DNA of 64,000 bases. Source: Panicum virgatum. Its lineage: Eukaryota; Streptophyta; Magnoliopsida; Poales; Poaceae. The translations under genes were made by a program, and so were the position numbers. The DNA lies in NCBI RefSeq assembly GCF_016808335.1, contig NC_053150.1, forward strand, positions 42,931,607 through 42,995,606, given 5' to 3'. The notes under the pieces were generated by a model. The model saw nothing but the letters and a program-made list of their open reading frames with translations. It was not told the origin of the DNA and made no database searches. Positions 12,601 through 23,960 of the stretch are shown here, piece by piece (the first letter of the stretch is position 1; the number at the start of each line of letters is the position of its first letter).

Positions 12601-14107
12601 TGTAAGCTCATAGGTGTCATACGAATGAAAGAAAACATACCCCACTTCTGTGTCTCCCTGACCGCGCTGACAAAGTAAGGATTGTCAGCCTGTCTTCCAG
12701 GTACTCCCGCAAAATGGAAAAACTTTGACCAAGCTTTACCAATAGCTTCCTTTGCATTTCTACCCTTCTGCGTCCAGGAGCCTGTATCAATTCTTTGTTG
12801 GGTCATTCCTCTTCTCCCACCGGATGCCACGTTATAATCCTCCACCGCAGGACTCTCCCTCTGCGAAGTTGCCCTACGCAACATCCTCTGCAAAGGATTC
12901 CCCCTCATCGAACCACTATCCCCTCCATGCTCGTATACACCTCCTCTCTGTTCCACCCCCCGTCGGTACACTGCTTCCGCTCTCGATTGGTCCAAGGCAC
13001 GCTGCAGCTGAGTCTCCTCATCTTCTTCTTCACCGGGATAGTTTCCCTCCGCTGCAGCCTTCTCCCGTCTCAACCTCTCTCGAGCCCGTTCAGCAGTTGC
13101 CTTCCTAGCCTTCTCAATGTCACGCTGAAAATACTCCCGCACATCTGGCGGCACATTCCTGCAATGGACCACCTCCGCCCCGCGGTGAGCCAAATGTTGT
13201 TTCAATCTAGTCGCACCACCTCCTGCTTTCTGCGTATTACAATACTTGCACCGCCATCCGGGATAAAATTTTTCACCATGTTCCCATACAATATCTTTAT
13301 CTCTACCTGACATTGTCTATCTGCATAAATGGACAACAAAGACATATCAATCACATAAATCCTAAATCAACCTAAATCCTAAAAACATATATGCACCTTA
13401 ATATTCAATTCTACCTAAATCCTAAATAAACCTAAATCCTTACGTCATACACTTAAATCTTTCCTAAATCCTAACTACACCTAGATCATACATCTAAATC
13501 CTAAAACAAATCATCTAATACTTGCAAAAACTCAAAGGAAAAAAAAACAAACGGCTTACCTACCTCCCAGGCCGGCTTACCGCCTATTCCGGCCGGCTTA
13601 CCGCTGCGCCCGGCCGGTTAACCGGCGCAGCCGGTTAGATCCGGGCCGAGGCCGGCTAACCGGTTCTGCCGGCCGGCTAGCCGCGCTAACCGAGCGGTTG
13701 GCCGGCGGTCACCGGCGGTCGGGCCTCCTGGCGCCGCCTGGAGGGAGAGGGAGGCGGAAATGGGGTGGGGGGCGCAGGTCTGAAGGTTCTGGGGGGGGGG
13801 GGGGGTGGGGCGCCTTATGTGTCGGTGACGGGCCGGTGGGCCTTAATGGGCCGCCTGTTTTTTTTTTAAATTCAAATGCCCCCAAAATATATCAAATGAA
13901 TGAATATTTCAAAAAATTTGACACCATTACATTCCTCGCAACTTGAAGTATTTTTATGAATTTTTTGGGATTTTTCATTTCCTGGAATTCAAATTTAAAA
14001 TTTGAATTTTGCCCCGGTTTGAACCGCCCGGAACCGGAACCGGGCCGGACCGGTTACACCGGTAACCGCGGTAACCGGTCCGGTTCCCAGCGGTTTTTTT
14101 AACCCTG
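9617..14107 (-). mobile_element. Complete autonomous-type hAT transposon (4,491 bp)
   Basis: The ends read CAAGGTTTTTTTATCC (left) and, reverse-complemented, CAGGGTTAAAAAAACC (right), imperfect hAT-type TIRs. A perfect 8-bp target duplication, CACCCTAC, lies at 9609-9616 and 14108-14115, and removing the element restores the ACTCG-repeat tail of the host gypsy element. Both subterminal regions (9630-9810, 13560-13700, 14010-14095) are dense in AACCGG/CCGGTT motifs, likely transposase-binding sites. The single gene on the minus strand is open throughout. Confidence 0.95.
10027..13313 (-). CDS. hAT transposase (BED finger, catalytic core, hATC dimerisation), six exons, apparently intact
   Basis: Exons by GT-AG sites: 13313-12641, 12567-12311, 12236-11555, 11480-11277, 11199-10471 and 10397-10027. 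Together they give 2,916 nt, exactly 972 codons with the stop, and all phases agree. The N terminus has a BED-type zinc finger (CKYCNTQ...RLKQHLAH), then acidic and charged linkers. The core carries MCDSWTGPTR (first catalytic Asp), HIVTDNGSNYKKA (second Asp) and CLAHTVNLMLKDIARR. Near the C terminus SGCERNWSTFALLHTKVRNR holds the catalytic Glu and the dimerisation motif. The tail is acidic with a glycine run. Family role: binds the TIR and subterminal repeats, excises and reinserts the element. It could instead be a domesticated gene, but the flanking TIRs and target duplication argue it is the element's own transposase. Confidence 0.92.
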
Positions 14108-14271
14108 CACCCTACTCACTTGCTCGAGTAGGTTTTTGGATATCCTTTCGATAAGACAATGGTAATATGGATGTTTAAGATAATTAATTTGGAATTGTAG
14201 GCCGACGAGCTGTTATGCAACCAAATGTGCTAGACAAATGGTTTCCAGGAGAATTAGCTCATCCAATCAAC

Positions 14272-14373
14272 CTAGTGATGACCAAAGTTTGCTTCCAATA
14301 GATCAATTTATGAATGGTCATTCTAGTGATGACCAAAGTTTGCTTCCAATAGATCAATTTATGAATGGTCATT
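14272..14373. repeat. 51-bp direct tandem duplication
   Basis: Two abutting copies of a 51-bp unit starting CTAGTGATGACC, at 14272-14322 and 14323-14373, essentially identical, so the duplication is recent. It sits just right of the truncated gypsy element; no gene is recognised around it. Confidence 0.9.
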
Positions 14374-14547
14374 GAGAAGACTAAATGGAGAAAAGAATCC
14401 ATATATCCATACCTTCTCATTGAAGCAAGGATATGGATTAAAACATCCCGTACAATCAAATGTGAATTTAGTAAAAAATATTCTGGGTGTACAAGTGTCG
14501 GGACCAAGGACCCAGGGTCCTTGGGGCCCCACTAAAACATCTACTAA

Positions 14548-14760
14548 GGGCGTGTTTGTTTAAGCTTCCGCGGCGCGTTTCAGCAAAAAAAAAAAAATAC
14601 ACCCACCAAATGTCCTGCGTTGGACGCGCTTTGTAGAACCACCAATCGCAGAAAAAACTGCGGTTTCAACGTGCGGCCGCCAAAAAGCAAGAAATGGGGT
14701 TGGAGCCGGGTTTCGCTTATACGCGTCGCGCTTGCGTAGGCCACGGTCCCAAATAGGGCC
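14548..14760. mobile_element. Tourist-like MITE, 213 bp
   Basis: Left end GGGCGTGTTTGTTTAAGC and right end (reverse complement) GGCCCTATTTGGGACC, bordered by TAA at 14545-14547 and 14761-14763. The termini are imperfect but the 3-bp TAA duplication and lack of coding sequence fit a decayed Tourist-type element. Confidence 0.6.
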
Positions 14761-15059
14761 TAAGCGTATCGAACAGGCGGAGCCTTTCCACTAGTTATTT
14801 GCACTACTGGGCCGTGACCCCTCCAAGGCTCACGCTGCCATCCGACCTGCTGGTAGGAGTTTTTTTATTTTTATTTTTATTTTTTTTCGATTTATCAAAA
14901 ATATATGTCTTGTTTTTTTTTCAAAAATGTCACCCAGCCGCCGGTTCATCCGGCGGAAGGTTGTTACCGCCGGATGAACCGGCGGTAGGACCGGTCCGCG
15001 CTGGGCCGTGGTGGGCCGAGCCTTACCGCCGGTTCAACCGGCGGTAAGGCCCCTCCTTT

Positions 15060-15269
15060 AAACCCCACGCGCGCCCGTCCCCCAGCGCCGCCGCCCGCTC
15101 GCTCCGCTCGCTCCGCCCGCGCCGCCTGCGCCGCCGCCCGCCCGCGACGCCGCCCGCGCGCTCCGCCCGCGCCGCCGCCCGGCCGCCCCCCGCGCGGCTC
15201 CCGCACGCGCGCCGGGCGCTCGCAGTGCTCTCCCGGCCGCCTGCTGCCGCACCGAGACGGCGCGCGCAG
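15060..15269 (+). other. GC-rich untranslated first exon of the MULE transposase gene (probable)
   Basis: A roughly 200-bp tract over 80% G+C made of CGCC repeats ends at GCGCAG followed by GTACAA, a good splice donor. The next acceptor (ATATTGACAG at 15701-15710) lies 2 bp before the transposase ATG at 15713. This suggests a leader exon and a 441-bp AT-rich intron. Amino-acid readings of this tract are low-complexity and I do not treat them as proteins. Confidence 0.5.
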
Positions 15270-15712
15270 GTACAATTTAAATTTTGATTTTATTAATAAT
15301 AGTTTGTAGATTAGAATTAGAAATATTAGTGTTTTTGTATATAGTTTTATGTGTAGAAATAGTTTTTAGCGTGTAATTATTTGAGTATAGTTTCATGTGT
15401 AGAAATTATTTTTTTATATGTAGAAATATTAGTGATTCGAAAATAAATTATTACGATATAAAATCGTAGAACATGTAATTGAAAATATTAGTTTACATAC
15501 GAATATAATTGAAAATATTAATGAGTTCAAACAGACATATTTATCGCATAAAAAATAATATTAATTAATATTATATTACAAAAAATAGAAATCGTTGTCA
15601 GTAATAAAAATTGTAAAGAAATAATTAAGATATATGCAAAAATAGCAGAATTATTTTTTAGCGTTGATTAAATTCTAAGGAAGAGTAATTATTGTCGTAA
15701 ATATTGACAGGC

Positions 15713-18457
15713 ATGTCAGATGATTTGTATTTTCAAGTGTTCTATGGGTCTGGAGAAGTTAGATATGGTCCTGAAGGGGTAGATTTGTCAGAGTTTAGCT
15801 CGATCACAAAAAAATACCCCGAGCTAGAGAGAGGACTTGGATTTCAATATCCAATTGGCTATTTAAAGCTTTCGGCCTTAGTCGAGATGAACATGAGATC
15901 TCTGTCATGGCAGTGGTTAGTCGAAGGGAACCAGTATTTTGGGAGCTATTGCCGCTTGAAGGGACGCAAAACTGGAGGAACTATGTCAATATAAGTAGTA
16001 GCCGAGGCTTACCGCTTGTGTTGTTTGTTCAAGCATTCGAGAAGATTAGTTTTAGAACTGAAGCGTGCGGGGATCATGAAGGCCAGGGAGATATAGTTTC
16101 CGAAGAAACTGAGACGATGCATGAATCTCATGAAGAAGATGGTGAACTTGAGATTTTAGAAGATGATAGACATGCTGCACACGAACCTCGTCAAGCAACT
16201 GGTCAGGCTGATGAAGGGGAAAACATTCCAGAGATAGTTGAAGAGTTTCAGAGGGAGAGTGAAGAACAGCACAATGCAATGAATGATGACTCCTCGGATG
16301 ATGATGACGATGACAAAGATTATCATGTCCCACACAATTGGTCCGGTTATGAATTTTCAAAATTAAGTGTAAATGAAGGTGAAGCGGTGTCTTGGGAGTA
16401 CAGGCAAAATGAGGTATGCATCGGTTCGATGTATGCTAACAGTGACAACATGAAGGAAGCTATAAAACGTTGGTCGACTCTCTTTGCAAAGACAGTTCAA
16501 TGTTCTCAAGAGCAGTCCGAGAACATATGACGTGCGCTGTGTGAGAAGCGAATGTCCTTTCAGGGTGTATGCTTCTATGGGCAAGTTGCAGGATTTCTGG
16601 GAGGTTAAAAAATTGTGGAGCACACATGCCTACTTGAGCAATTAGAACCACAGCACCGCAACCTCAGTGCAGGTTTCATAGCTAACTACATGTACCCTTT
16701 GATCGTGGACAATCCTAGTTATGAACATAAGTCAATCATTTGTGCTGTTGAGGAGGAGTTTAAATATAAAATTAGCTACAACAAAGCTTACAGAGCGAAA
16801 CAGAAAGCGCTGCAGATGAGGTGGGGGACGTATGAAGCTTCGTATCACAATATACCGGCATTGCTGCACACTATATGTCTTAGAAATCCTGGTAGCTACT
16901 ACGACTTGAAAACGTATCCATATGCCCAGAAGCCTGGAAAGCAGGTACTCCAACGGTCGTTCTTGGCCTTGGGCGCTTGCATTGAGGCGTTTCCGCACTG
17001 CCGGCCAGTCATTTGTATAGATGGGACATTTTTGACAGGAAGGTATAAAGGCACAATCCTCACAGCTGTTGCAGCTGATGGTAACAGACAATTGTTGCCT
17101 TTGGCAATTGCCTTTGTGGAGAAAGAATCAGGGGATACTTGGTATTGGTTTTTGCAGAGGGTGAAGCAGATGATTGTTAAAGATGTAGAGAACGTGTGTT
17201 TGATTCATGATCGGCACAAGAGTATATTACAAGCAATTGATGACATACAGAATGGTTCTACTGAGCGTAGTAGGACTGCACTTTGGCCGGACCTAAAGAG
17301 TAGGTGGTGCATGAGGCATATGGGGGCAAACTTTCATACCCAGTTCAAGAACAAAATCCTTATGAAGCTATTCAAGCGGTTATGCAGCTAGAATCAGGAA
17401 AGGAAATTCAACTTCCTATGGAAAAAATTGGATGAGCTAACAAAAAAGCAAACGGCGGAGCTAGCGAAGAGATCTGTCAATACAGAGGACGACGACCAGG
17501 TCTCGCTTGAAGATGTGGGCTTGGACGGTCCGAATGTTAGGCGCAAAAGGAGAAAGGCAATTAAGACATTTTCTGAGTGGATTGAGCACGAACCAAAAGA
17601 GAAATGGGCTTTACTGTTTGATGAAGGAGGTGCTAGGTACGGTTTAATGACTACGAACCTAGCCGAGGTATACAATTGGGTGCTGCGTGGTGTAAGATCA
17701 TTGCCACTTGTTGGGATCGTGGAGTTCTTCTTGTATCGCACTTGCGAGTACTTCAGGGACCGTTACACTGTGGCACAGAAAGATATGCTCGATAATCGCA
17801 AAGTTTACAGATACAAGGTTACGGAGCATATGGAGGAAGCTTTCAAAAAGGCCCGTTTACATCGGGTGACTCCAGTTGGCTCTATGGAACGTCGGTACGA
17901 GGTGATGTGTAGGGACAAAGGCCGAATGGGGGGCCGGCGTGAGAAGCATGTGCAGGAGTGTGTTCTCCGTCCTGATGCTTGTATTTGCTCATGTCATAAG
18001 CCAAAGCTGCTGCACCTGCCGTGCACACATGTCATTGCTGCCTGTTTTGAAGCTGGTGGACTACAGGCTCGTATGTATGTCTCAAATTACTTCATGAAGG
18101 AAACTATTTGGATGACTTGGAGGCACGAGATATATGGGTTTCGCATCCTTGGAGACTTCATAACTGATCCTGGACACAATGCAACTTACATTCCAGATCA
18201 AGATCCAGAAATGTTTCAAGGGGTGGGCCGACGCAAGAAGAAATGCATTAGAAATAACATGGATCGATCGGAGGCTGGTCGAGATGTCCGCTTCTGCTCG
18301 AAGTGCCATGAGACGGGTCATACGTACAAGTATTGTACGGCATTGAGTTATGGTGGCCGCATAGATGGAGCGGGCCCATCTGAAGCTGCTCCAAATCCGG
18401 CACCGCAGGCAACGGGTCGTCGTGGCCGCCGTCCTAACAACGATGGCCTTATGTGAT
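15713..18457 (+). pseudogene. MULE (MURA-type) transposase, broken
   Basis: Parts in order: an N-terminal region (15713-15990); an acidic linker with a DDDDDDKD run (about 16290-16320); a MuDR-type N-terminal segment read only by changing frame (VRCVRSECPFRVYASMGK, about 16520-16580); and the MULE catalytic domain (16615-17391) with CIDGTF (first Asp), LIHDRHKSI (second Asp) and WCMRHMGANF. The C-terminal part (17428-18457) has a SWIM zinc finger CICSCHKPKLLHLPCTHVIA and a CCHC knuckle CSKCHETGHTYKYC. Damage: frame changes near 15910, 16480 and 16610, and an in-frame TAG at 17389-17391 where the family would have CAG (Gln). Family role: cuts at the TIRs and produces 9-bp target duplications. 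Domain order and overall size fit full-length autonomous MULE transposases, so the breaks are recent relative to sequence decay. Confidence 0.85.
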
Positions 18458-18841
18458 CGATGACGATTGTCATTTGTGTCATTCGCTATTCAATCATGTT
18501 CGATGTTAAATTATGTAATATTAAGAACTAATATGTCGTAAACTGATTTCGTCTTCGTGTACGAATATTTGTTGTAATATGTGCCCCAAATATATGTTCA
18601 ACTTTATTGCTGTAATTGGAATTTGAAGTTATATAATATGTAATTTGTTGTGCATCATTTATAAGTTTATTACGTTATGTTTTATTTAGTATTTTATTAA
18701 AAATTTGTTGTATTACTTAATTTATGTTCTGAAATTTTATTTAGTATTTTTGTACGTTAATGTTATTATGCTTAATATTATTATGCTTAATATTATTATG
18801 TATGTTCTGAAATTATTTGTAATAAATCTCATTATACAGGT

Positions 18842-21513
18842 ATGGCGCACGAGGAAGGAGCTACCCCTGAGTTGCTAGATGCTCTCGTCGACAAGCGCCA
18901 CCGGTCGTACATGTCTGCGGTCCGTGGCATCAGCTTAGGGACGTTTCGGGCTCGTGTGCCCATGTCGACGATGCCGATACACCGTCGCTGGGTTCCTAGG
19001 TATGGATTTCATTTGTCACATATTTTAGTTGTTTCCTTAATCGTTTGTTCTAACTTGATTTTCATTTTCGCGATGCAGGTTACGCGCTTCAGGTCTTCTC
19101 CCGATTGCGCGACTTGTGGAGGGAGATATGGCCGACCCTACATGTCGACCTAGGGACAGGGCTCCACGGTTCCAGTTCGACATGTCCCTCCTCATGGCAC
19201 TTCTCGACCGTTGGCGTCCGGAGACGCACACGTTTCACCTCCCGGTTGGTGAGATGACCCCTACTCTTCAGGACGTGGCGATGCTTCTAGGCTTGCCGTG
19301 TGCTGGACGAGCTGTGGGTGTAGAGGACGTGGGACTCTCGTGGCGCGAGGACCTTTTGCCTCGGTTTGCCGGGGTTCAGAGCAACGAGCTAGCGTTGCCG
19401 TACCGGCCCTTGCCTGCGAACCACGCACACGGACCGACAAAGAGGTGGCTTCTACAGTTCAGTGTGAGTACATAAATGTTGATTCTTTCCGTACTTATAT
19501 TGATACGTATTTGCATTGACGACTCGTACCATTTTGAAGGCGGACTACATGAGGGCAGACGCAGATGACTTTACGGTTGCCAGGCACTTCGAGGCGAACT
19601 TACTGTGGCTGTTCGGCTGGGTCATGTTCTGCAGCTCGCAGGGTGACTCGTGCCCCAAACAGCTCATTCCTTTGGCGAGGTCGATAGCTGACGCTCCACT
19701 TCACGAGATGCCACAGTTCAGCAGAGGAGCCCATTTTTGTTGGGTGTCCTCTACTGTTACAGCTCTGGTCTTACGAGCGCTTTCCCGTCGGTAGGCCAGA
19801 GATGAACTTCGAGCCGTACGTCCAGCTGTCCGCAGACCATGACGACGTCGACAGACCTACGATGGGTTCGTTGTGGTGCCTCAGGAGGGTACGTTACATC
19901 GTTTGTTTTACTTATTGTTACATGCGTGCACAAATGTACGATTTATTGGTTAACTTTTTTTTCATTGTGCAGCCTTCTTGGGTCGGCGTGCAGACGAGGA
20001 AGTCGTACCACGACTTCGTTGGTCAGTTTGACGCTCTTGTGGACACGGACGTGAGGTGGACTCCGTACACTGCAGCCGACATTTACGCCCGGGCACTGAG
20101 CGGTCTTTCGTCCTTATGCCTGCGAGATCACGAGTACTGGATGACGAGGAAGCCGATCCTTTACGACATCCACGTCGAGGAGTACCACATTGACCGGGTT
20201 ATGAGGCAGTTCGGTCTCTACCAGCAGACCCCGGTCCCGATTGTGCACTCAGTGGAGGCCCACATCCACAGGTACCGAATAAATAGTTTTGTTAATAATT
20301 ATTCATTTTTTAACCTACCATTTAGCATTGAATCGCTCAAACTTTCTATTATAGGTGGACACGGCAGGGTCAGCCACCAGGCTCGCGGTGGGCCGACAAG
20401 GTCCGTCCTTACGTCGACTCTTGGGCCGCGGCCCTCGACGACGTCGTTTTCGAGGATCGGCCGCACAGCGACGAGGCGTTAGCGGACTACCTACGGTGGT
20501 ACCTGCCGAGGACGCGCACACGTGTCGTGCACGTTCCACCAGAGGCTCCGATCGAGGCCGCAAGGGTGACCGAGACGTACCCCGTAGTTCGAGATCAGAA
20601 CTTCGCCATAGCGGTACGTTTCTCTGATTGAATTTGCAGTAAAAAAAACTGGTTGCATATGATGTTACTACTTTCTCGGTACAGTACGATGTCATACGAG
20701 CGATTGAGTCCGAGGCTTCGTCGAGTATGGGCCAGTACCATGACATGACGCCCGCCCAGCACCAGAGCACACTGCAGAAGATCGTCGATATGTGCAAGCG
20801 ATTCCGACGAGCCGTGACCTGTCGTGACGACGACACCTTCCTCCCACCTCTCAGTTCGGGGCCGGTTCCTGTGACCGGTCCATCGTCATGACGGTCTGCA
20901 CCCGCGGCACAGTCAGGTCCACCGCCACCGCCACCGCCCCCTGAAACGATGACGACACCTTCGGGTTCTGCAGTTCGGCCCACGTACGTGCCGCGACCGG
21001 CACATTTGTACTCGGCAGGTAAATCGTACTCCAACCTCGTGTCACTTACAATACCGTATCATGTAAAACTTTATTTATTAATTTGTACTTCTTATTCGTG
21101 TAGCGTCCGGCTCGTCGCTGTTTCCGTCGATGGATCCCTACGGCGCTGGATCTTCGTCTCTTCGTCGTCCAATACACGATTTAGGTACGTCTAAGACCAG
21201 TTGTTAATAGGCGGTAACAAGTGCATTTTTAATTGAATATTGATGGATTGAAGTTTGTGAATCAGAGTACCGGCAGGTGGGAGGGACAGACGACGATGAG
21301 GAGATTCAGGTGGTAGACGACCTCTCGCAGATGGAGTGGGTGAACACGTTCTTCTCTTCTGCACCGACGCAGGAGGTCGTCGGCACTTCACAGCTGGGGG
21401 GTGCCCCACTCGCGACGCAGGACTACAGTCAGGTGGAACAGACGCCTGTTCCTGAGCAGGGTCGTCGGTCCACTCGCCAGACCATCCCGCCGGAGCCACT
21501 GACGTACTCATAG
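18842..21513 (+). pseudogene. Plant mobile domain (PMD, aminotransferase-like) gene inside the MULE
   Basis: Eight exons by GT-AG sites: 18842-18999, 19079-19463, 19540-19888, 19973-20271, 20355-20613, 20685-21018, 21105-21182 and 21267-21513. The PMD signature is clear: FDMSLLMALLDRWRPETHTF, then LPVGEMTPTLQDVAMLLGLP (exon 2), and MGSLWCLRR and YVDSWAAALDDVVF later. The C terminus is proline-rich, then acidic. Damage: in exon 3, between about 19720 and 19750, the frame changes and some 20 residues seem lost; the correct frame resumes as LLLQLWSYERFPVGRPEMNF. An in-frame TGA lies at 20889-20891, probably from CGA. Family knowledge: PMD proteins occur in Mutator and gypsy elements and in host MAIN-like proteins that act in silencing and genome stability. 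Its role in this MULE is unknown. It lies 385 bp downstream of the transposase in the same orientation. Confidence 0.85.
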
Positions 21514-21699
21514 CACCACACTAGGGCGGGCCAGGCTGCAGAGCGACGTGGCAGGAGGAGAGGGGGCAAGCGCGGACGCATCTAGTTTACAGGTTGTAGC
21601 TTGTTTATTAATTTGTTCCGTCATACTATCTTATGTATGCATGTGCACACTACGATTCGATGTGTCCATTACGTACCATTATGATGAGTAGGCCGGTGC

Positions 21700-22060
21700 A
21701 ATGATTCGGGCGATGGTATATGTCCGTGGAGTGAAATTATAACGATTAGGCCGGTGCCGTGCAGTGTTTCGGGCGATTGGAAATGTCGGGGCAGTGCAAT
21801 AATCACGAGTGAGCGCTGTGGAACGTGAAAGTGCTGAAGTCAAGAGCAGTGAGATGTCGTGTCGTTGTTTAAAGTGGGAGCAGTGAGCGGTGTTGAGCGT
21901 GCGAGGGTACAAATCAAGAGCAACGAGAGGTCGTGTCCGTGTTTAAAGTGGTACGAGTGAGCGCTGTGGAGCGTGCGAATACAGTAGGCTTTTCATGTGC
22001 ATTTACACTCCACACTCCGGGTATCAGACCTTTGTGCGCATATAAATACTCACAAGGTTG
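21700..22060 (+). promoter_or_regulatory. Upstream region of GRF gene 1: iterated motifs and TATA box
   Basis: Repeated blocks of the form GAGCAGTGAGA...GTTTAAAGTGG...GAGCGCTGTGGAGCGTGCGA occur here and again before GRF gene 2. A TATA-like CATATAAATACTC sits at about 22038, some 68 bp before the ATG. The similarity of the two upstream regions suggests tandem duplication of a gene with its promoter and common regulation. Confidence 0.65.
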
Positions 22061-22105
22061 TGAGCTCCCAGCAGCACTCAAACACCAAAGCTCATTGTAT
22101 ACCCG

Positions 22106-22810
22106 ATGTCTGGAGGTGGGTCTAGCGGGAAGAATTACTACAGTTTTGGCAAAGGAAAAGGGGGAAGAAAGGGAGACCCCATAATATGGGAGGGGCCTCT
22201 TGGACCCGATTCCTTTCCAGAACCAGTGTTTGAGTTTCCGCCACAACACAAGAGTGAATTTACCAATGAAACTCCTCTTCGACAATACGATAACCGTAGA
22301 GAAACATGGCCAAAATGCAGACATGGTGAGGACTGCTTAGTGCAGATGTGCACCGACGGGATGGATGGCGGTTGGCGTTTCTTCAAATGCCCTCATGCAT
22401 GGGTAATGCTCGGTTGTTTTATTTCTTTATTCATTGAGACATCTTACATGAAATTTGTTTTGCAGTCTTCAGATGCTCCAGAAAACTGTGGGTTTACCAG
22501 GTGGGTCGATCCTGCACCAATTGATTCTGTTCAGGAGTTCATCGAGTACCTCCAGATTAAGATATTTGATCTGGAGTGCAAGGTGAACCATTACGAGGAA
22601 GTAAGCGAGGGTAACAAAGACGGCGAAGATGATGATAACAGCAATGCTGCCGCTTCACAAGATGAACCATGCACTATTCCTTACTGCAACTGCCCTTGTC
22701 ACAAGAACAAGGGCCCTGGTCCTCCGGCACCACCGCCTGCGCAACCTGCAATGGGTGGATACTGCGGAGAAGGCTCAACACAGTTTGCTACGTGGGGGTA
22801 CGGCTATTAG
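22106..22810 (+). CDS. GRF-type zinc-finger protein, MULE accessory gene 1
   Basis: ATG at 22106 in a good context after the TATA region. The frame is open to TAG at 22808-22810 (234 codons unspliced). A GT-AG intron at 22403-22465 (63 bp, multiple of three) can be removed without changing frame, giving CPHAW joined to SSDAPENCGFTRWVDP, which restores the GRF finger order: CRHGEDC, then GGWRFFKC, then CGFTRWVD. A second cysteine-rich cluster (YCNCPCHKNKG) is near the C terminus, after an acidic coiled-coil-like stretch. GRF fingers bind single-stranded nucleic acid in known proteins such as APE2 and TOP3A; for this gene binding is inference only. It is the least damaged of the three GRF-like genes in the MULE. 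Confidence 0.75.
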   Translation: MSGGGSSGKNYYSFGKGKGGRKGDPIIWEGPLGPDSFPEPVFEFPPQHKSEFTNETPLRQYDNRRETWPKCRHGEDCLVQMCTDGMDGGWRFFKCPHAWVMLGCFISLFIETSYMKFVLQSSDAPENCGFTRWVDPAPIDSVQEFIEYLQIKIFDLECKVNHYEEVSEGNKDGEDDDNSNAAASQDEPCTIPYCNCPCHKNKGPGPPAPPPAQPAMGGYCGEGSTQFATWGYGY

Positions 22811-22867
22811 GACTACCTAGTCCAAGTGACATGTTGCATCGTTGTATTTGTTGGGTTTTTTTAAATT

Positions 22868-22883
22868 ACCTAAGGCATGTTAG
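22868..22883 (+). promoter_or_regulatory. Shared 3'-end motif, copy 1
   Basis: ACCTAAGGCATGTTAG, 58 bp past the stop of GRF gene 1. The same core follows GRF genes 2 and 3, and about 40 more bases after it (including TTTACCGTAGTTGCAAC) resemble the copy at 23961. It is a candidate 3'-processing or RNA-binding signal. Confidence 0.6.
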
Positions 22884-22989
22884 CTTAGATCAAAATCTGT
22901 TTACCGTAGTTGCAACGGGTTCTGCCATGCCACTGCATTTCTGCTGTGTGTTTCATTAACGTTGTATTATGATGTAATTCCTATGGTTA

Positions 22990-23345
22990 ACATTTTGACG
23001 ATTACGCCGGTACCGTGTAGTGTTCCGGGCGATGGGATGTGTCAGGGCAGTGCAATAATCACGAGTAGGTCGATGCAGTGACAGTACGACGAGTTTAAAG
23101 TGGGCGATGCGATGAGTAGGTCGATGCAATAATCCGTGTTTAAAGTGGTAGCAGTGAACGCTGTGGAGCGTGCGCGTGCTGATGGTACGAGCAGTGAGAG
23201 GTCCTGTTGTTGTTTTTAGTGGAATGAGTGCGCACTGTGGAGCGTGCGAGTGCAGAACCGTGGACGACTATGGAGCAGTGAGAGATAATATCTGTGTTCA
23301 AAGTGCTTGAACATGTAAGCAGCCCTGCGTCTATAAAAGAGCACC
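22990..23345 (+). promoter_or_regulatory. Upstream region of GRF gene 2: iterated motifs and TATA box
   Basis: Contains the same opening as the region before gene 1 (TGACGATTACGCCGGTACCGT here, TAACGATTAGGCCGGTGCCGT there) and two or three further copies of the AGTGAGAGGTC...GTGGAGCGTGCG block. A TATA-like TCTATAAAAGAGC is at about 23330, 85 bp before the ATG. Confidence 0.65.
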
Positions 23346-23414
23346 TTGTGGTTCCTGAGAGCACAGACTTGCAATTCAGTTTCCACTTTTTTTAATTAGC
23401 CCAACCAAACAGCT

Positions 23415-23909
23415 ATGAGCTCCTCATTCTCCCGGGCAGCTTTCCGTCGGGAAATGGAGGCTAATTTAGGACCCTCTCCTAACGATCCCAATAGATGTAT
23501 TACAGATTGCAAGGTATGGCCGAAAGGAGTAGAGCCACCAGATTGCTATTGCCAAATGCGTTGTGTTCCGAACATATCTCGTGATTACGAGACTTTTGGC
23601 CAGAGATATTGGTGTTGCAAGAATATCGAGGAAGTCCAAAAAAGAGGTGCAACATCACAGGTATAGATTAATTTGTAAATATGCTTTTATTATTTTTATT
23701 AATTTTGAATCGTTTCTTGTTTGCAAAAGTACGCTGGTGATGACACGCATACTCATTGGTGTCATTTCCATGAGTGGATTGACACGTGGATCACCCATCG
23801 TGATCAGTGATATATGGAGTGGTTAAAGAAGGTGAATGAAGATTTACGCAAAGGCGAGCGTGCAAAACCAGACATCGCGGGACGTGATAAGGGTACTGCC
23901 CGTGAATGA
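23415..23909 (+). pseudogene. GRF-like zinc-finger protein, MULE accessory gene 2, with premature stop
   Basis: ATG at 23415. Exon 1 runs to about 23660 (CAG then GTATAG donor). The acceptor is TTTGCAAAAG near 23730, and exon 2 begins YAGDD. The spliced product has CYCQMRC, then FGQRYWCCKN, then HWCHFHEWIDTW, the spacing of a GRF finger. The frame meets TGA at about 23809 but stays open afterwards (YMEWLKKVNEDLRKGE) to a second stop at 23907-23909, so the first stop looks like a mutation. The gene is smaller than gene 1 and lacks its C-terminal cysteine cluster. Promoter and 3' end are related to gene 1, so the two are probably diverged tandem duplicates. Confidence 0.65.
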
Positions 23910-23960
23910 TTGATGTTGTACTGATACGTCTGAATAAATAATGTAACGTTTGTTCGAATT

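Noticed and set aside
14272..14373. Start of a CRISPR-like or satellite array
   Set aside because: Only two abutting 51-bp copies without spacers, in a plant genome. It is a simple duplication.
14964..15275. 103-codon minus-strand Arg/Gly/Ala ORF
   Set aside because: Low-complexity antisense reading of the GC-rich leader exon of the MULE transposase.
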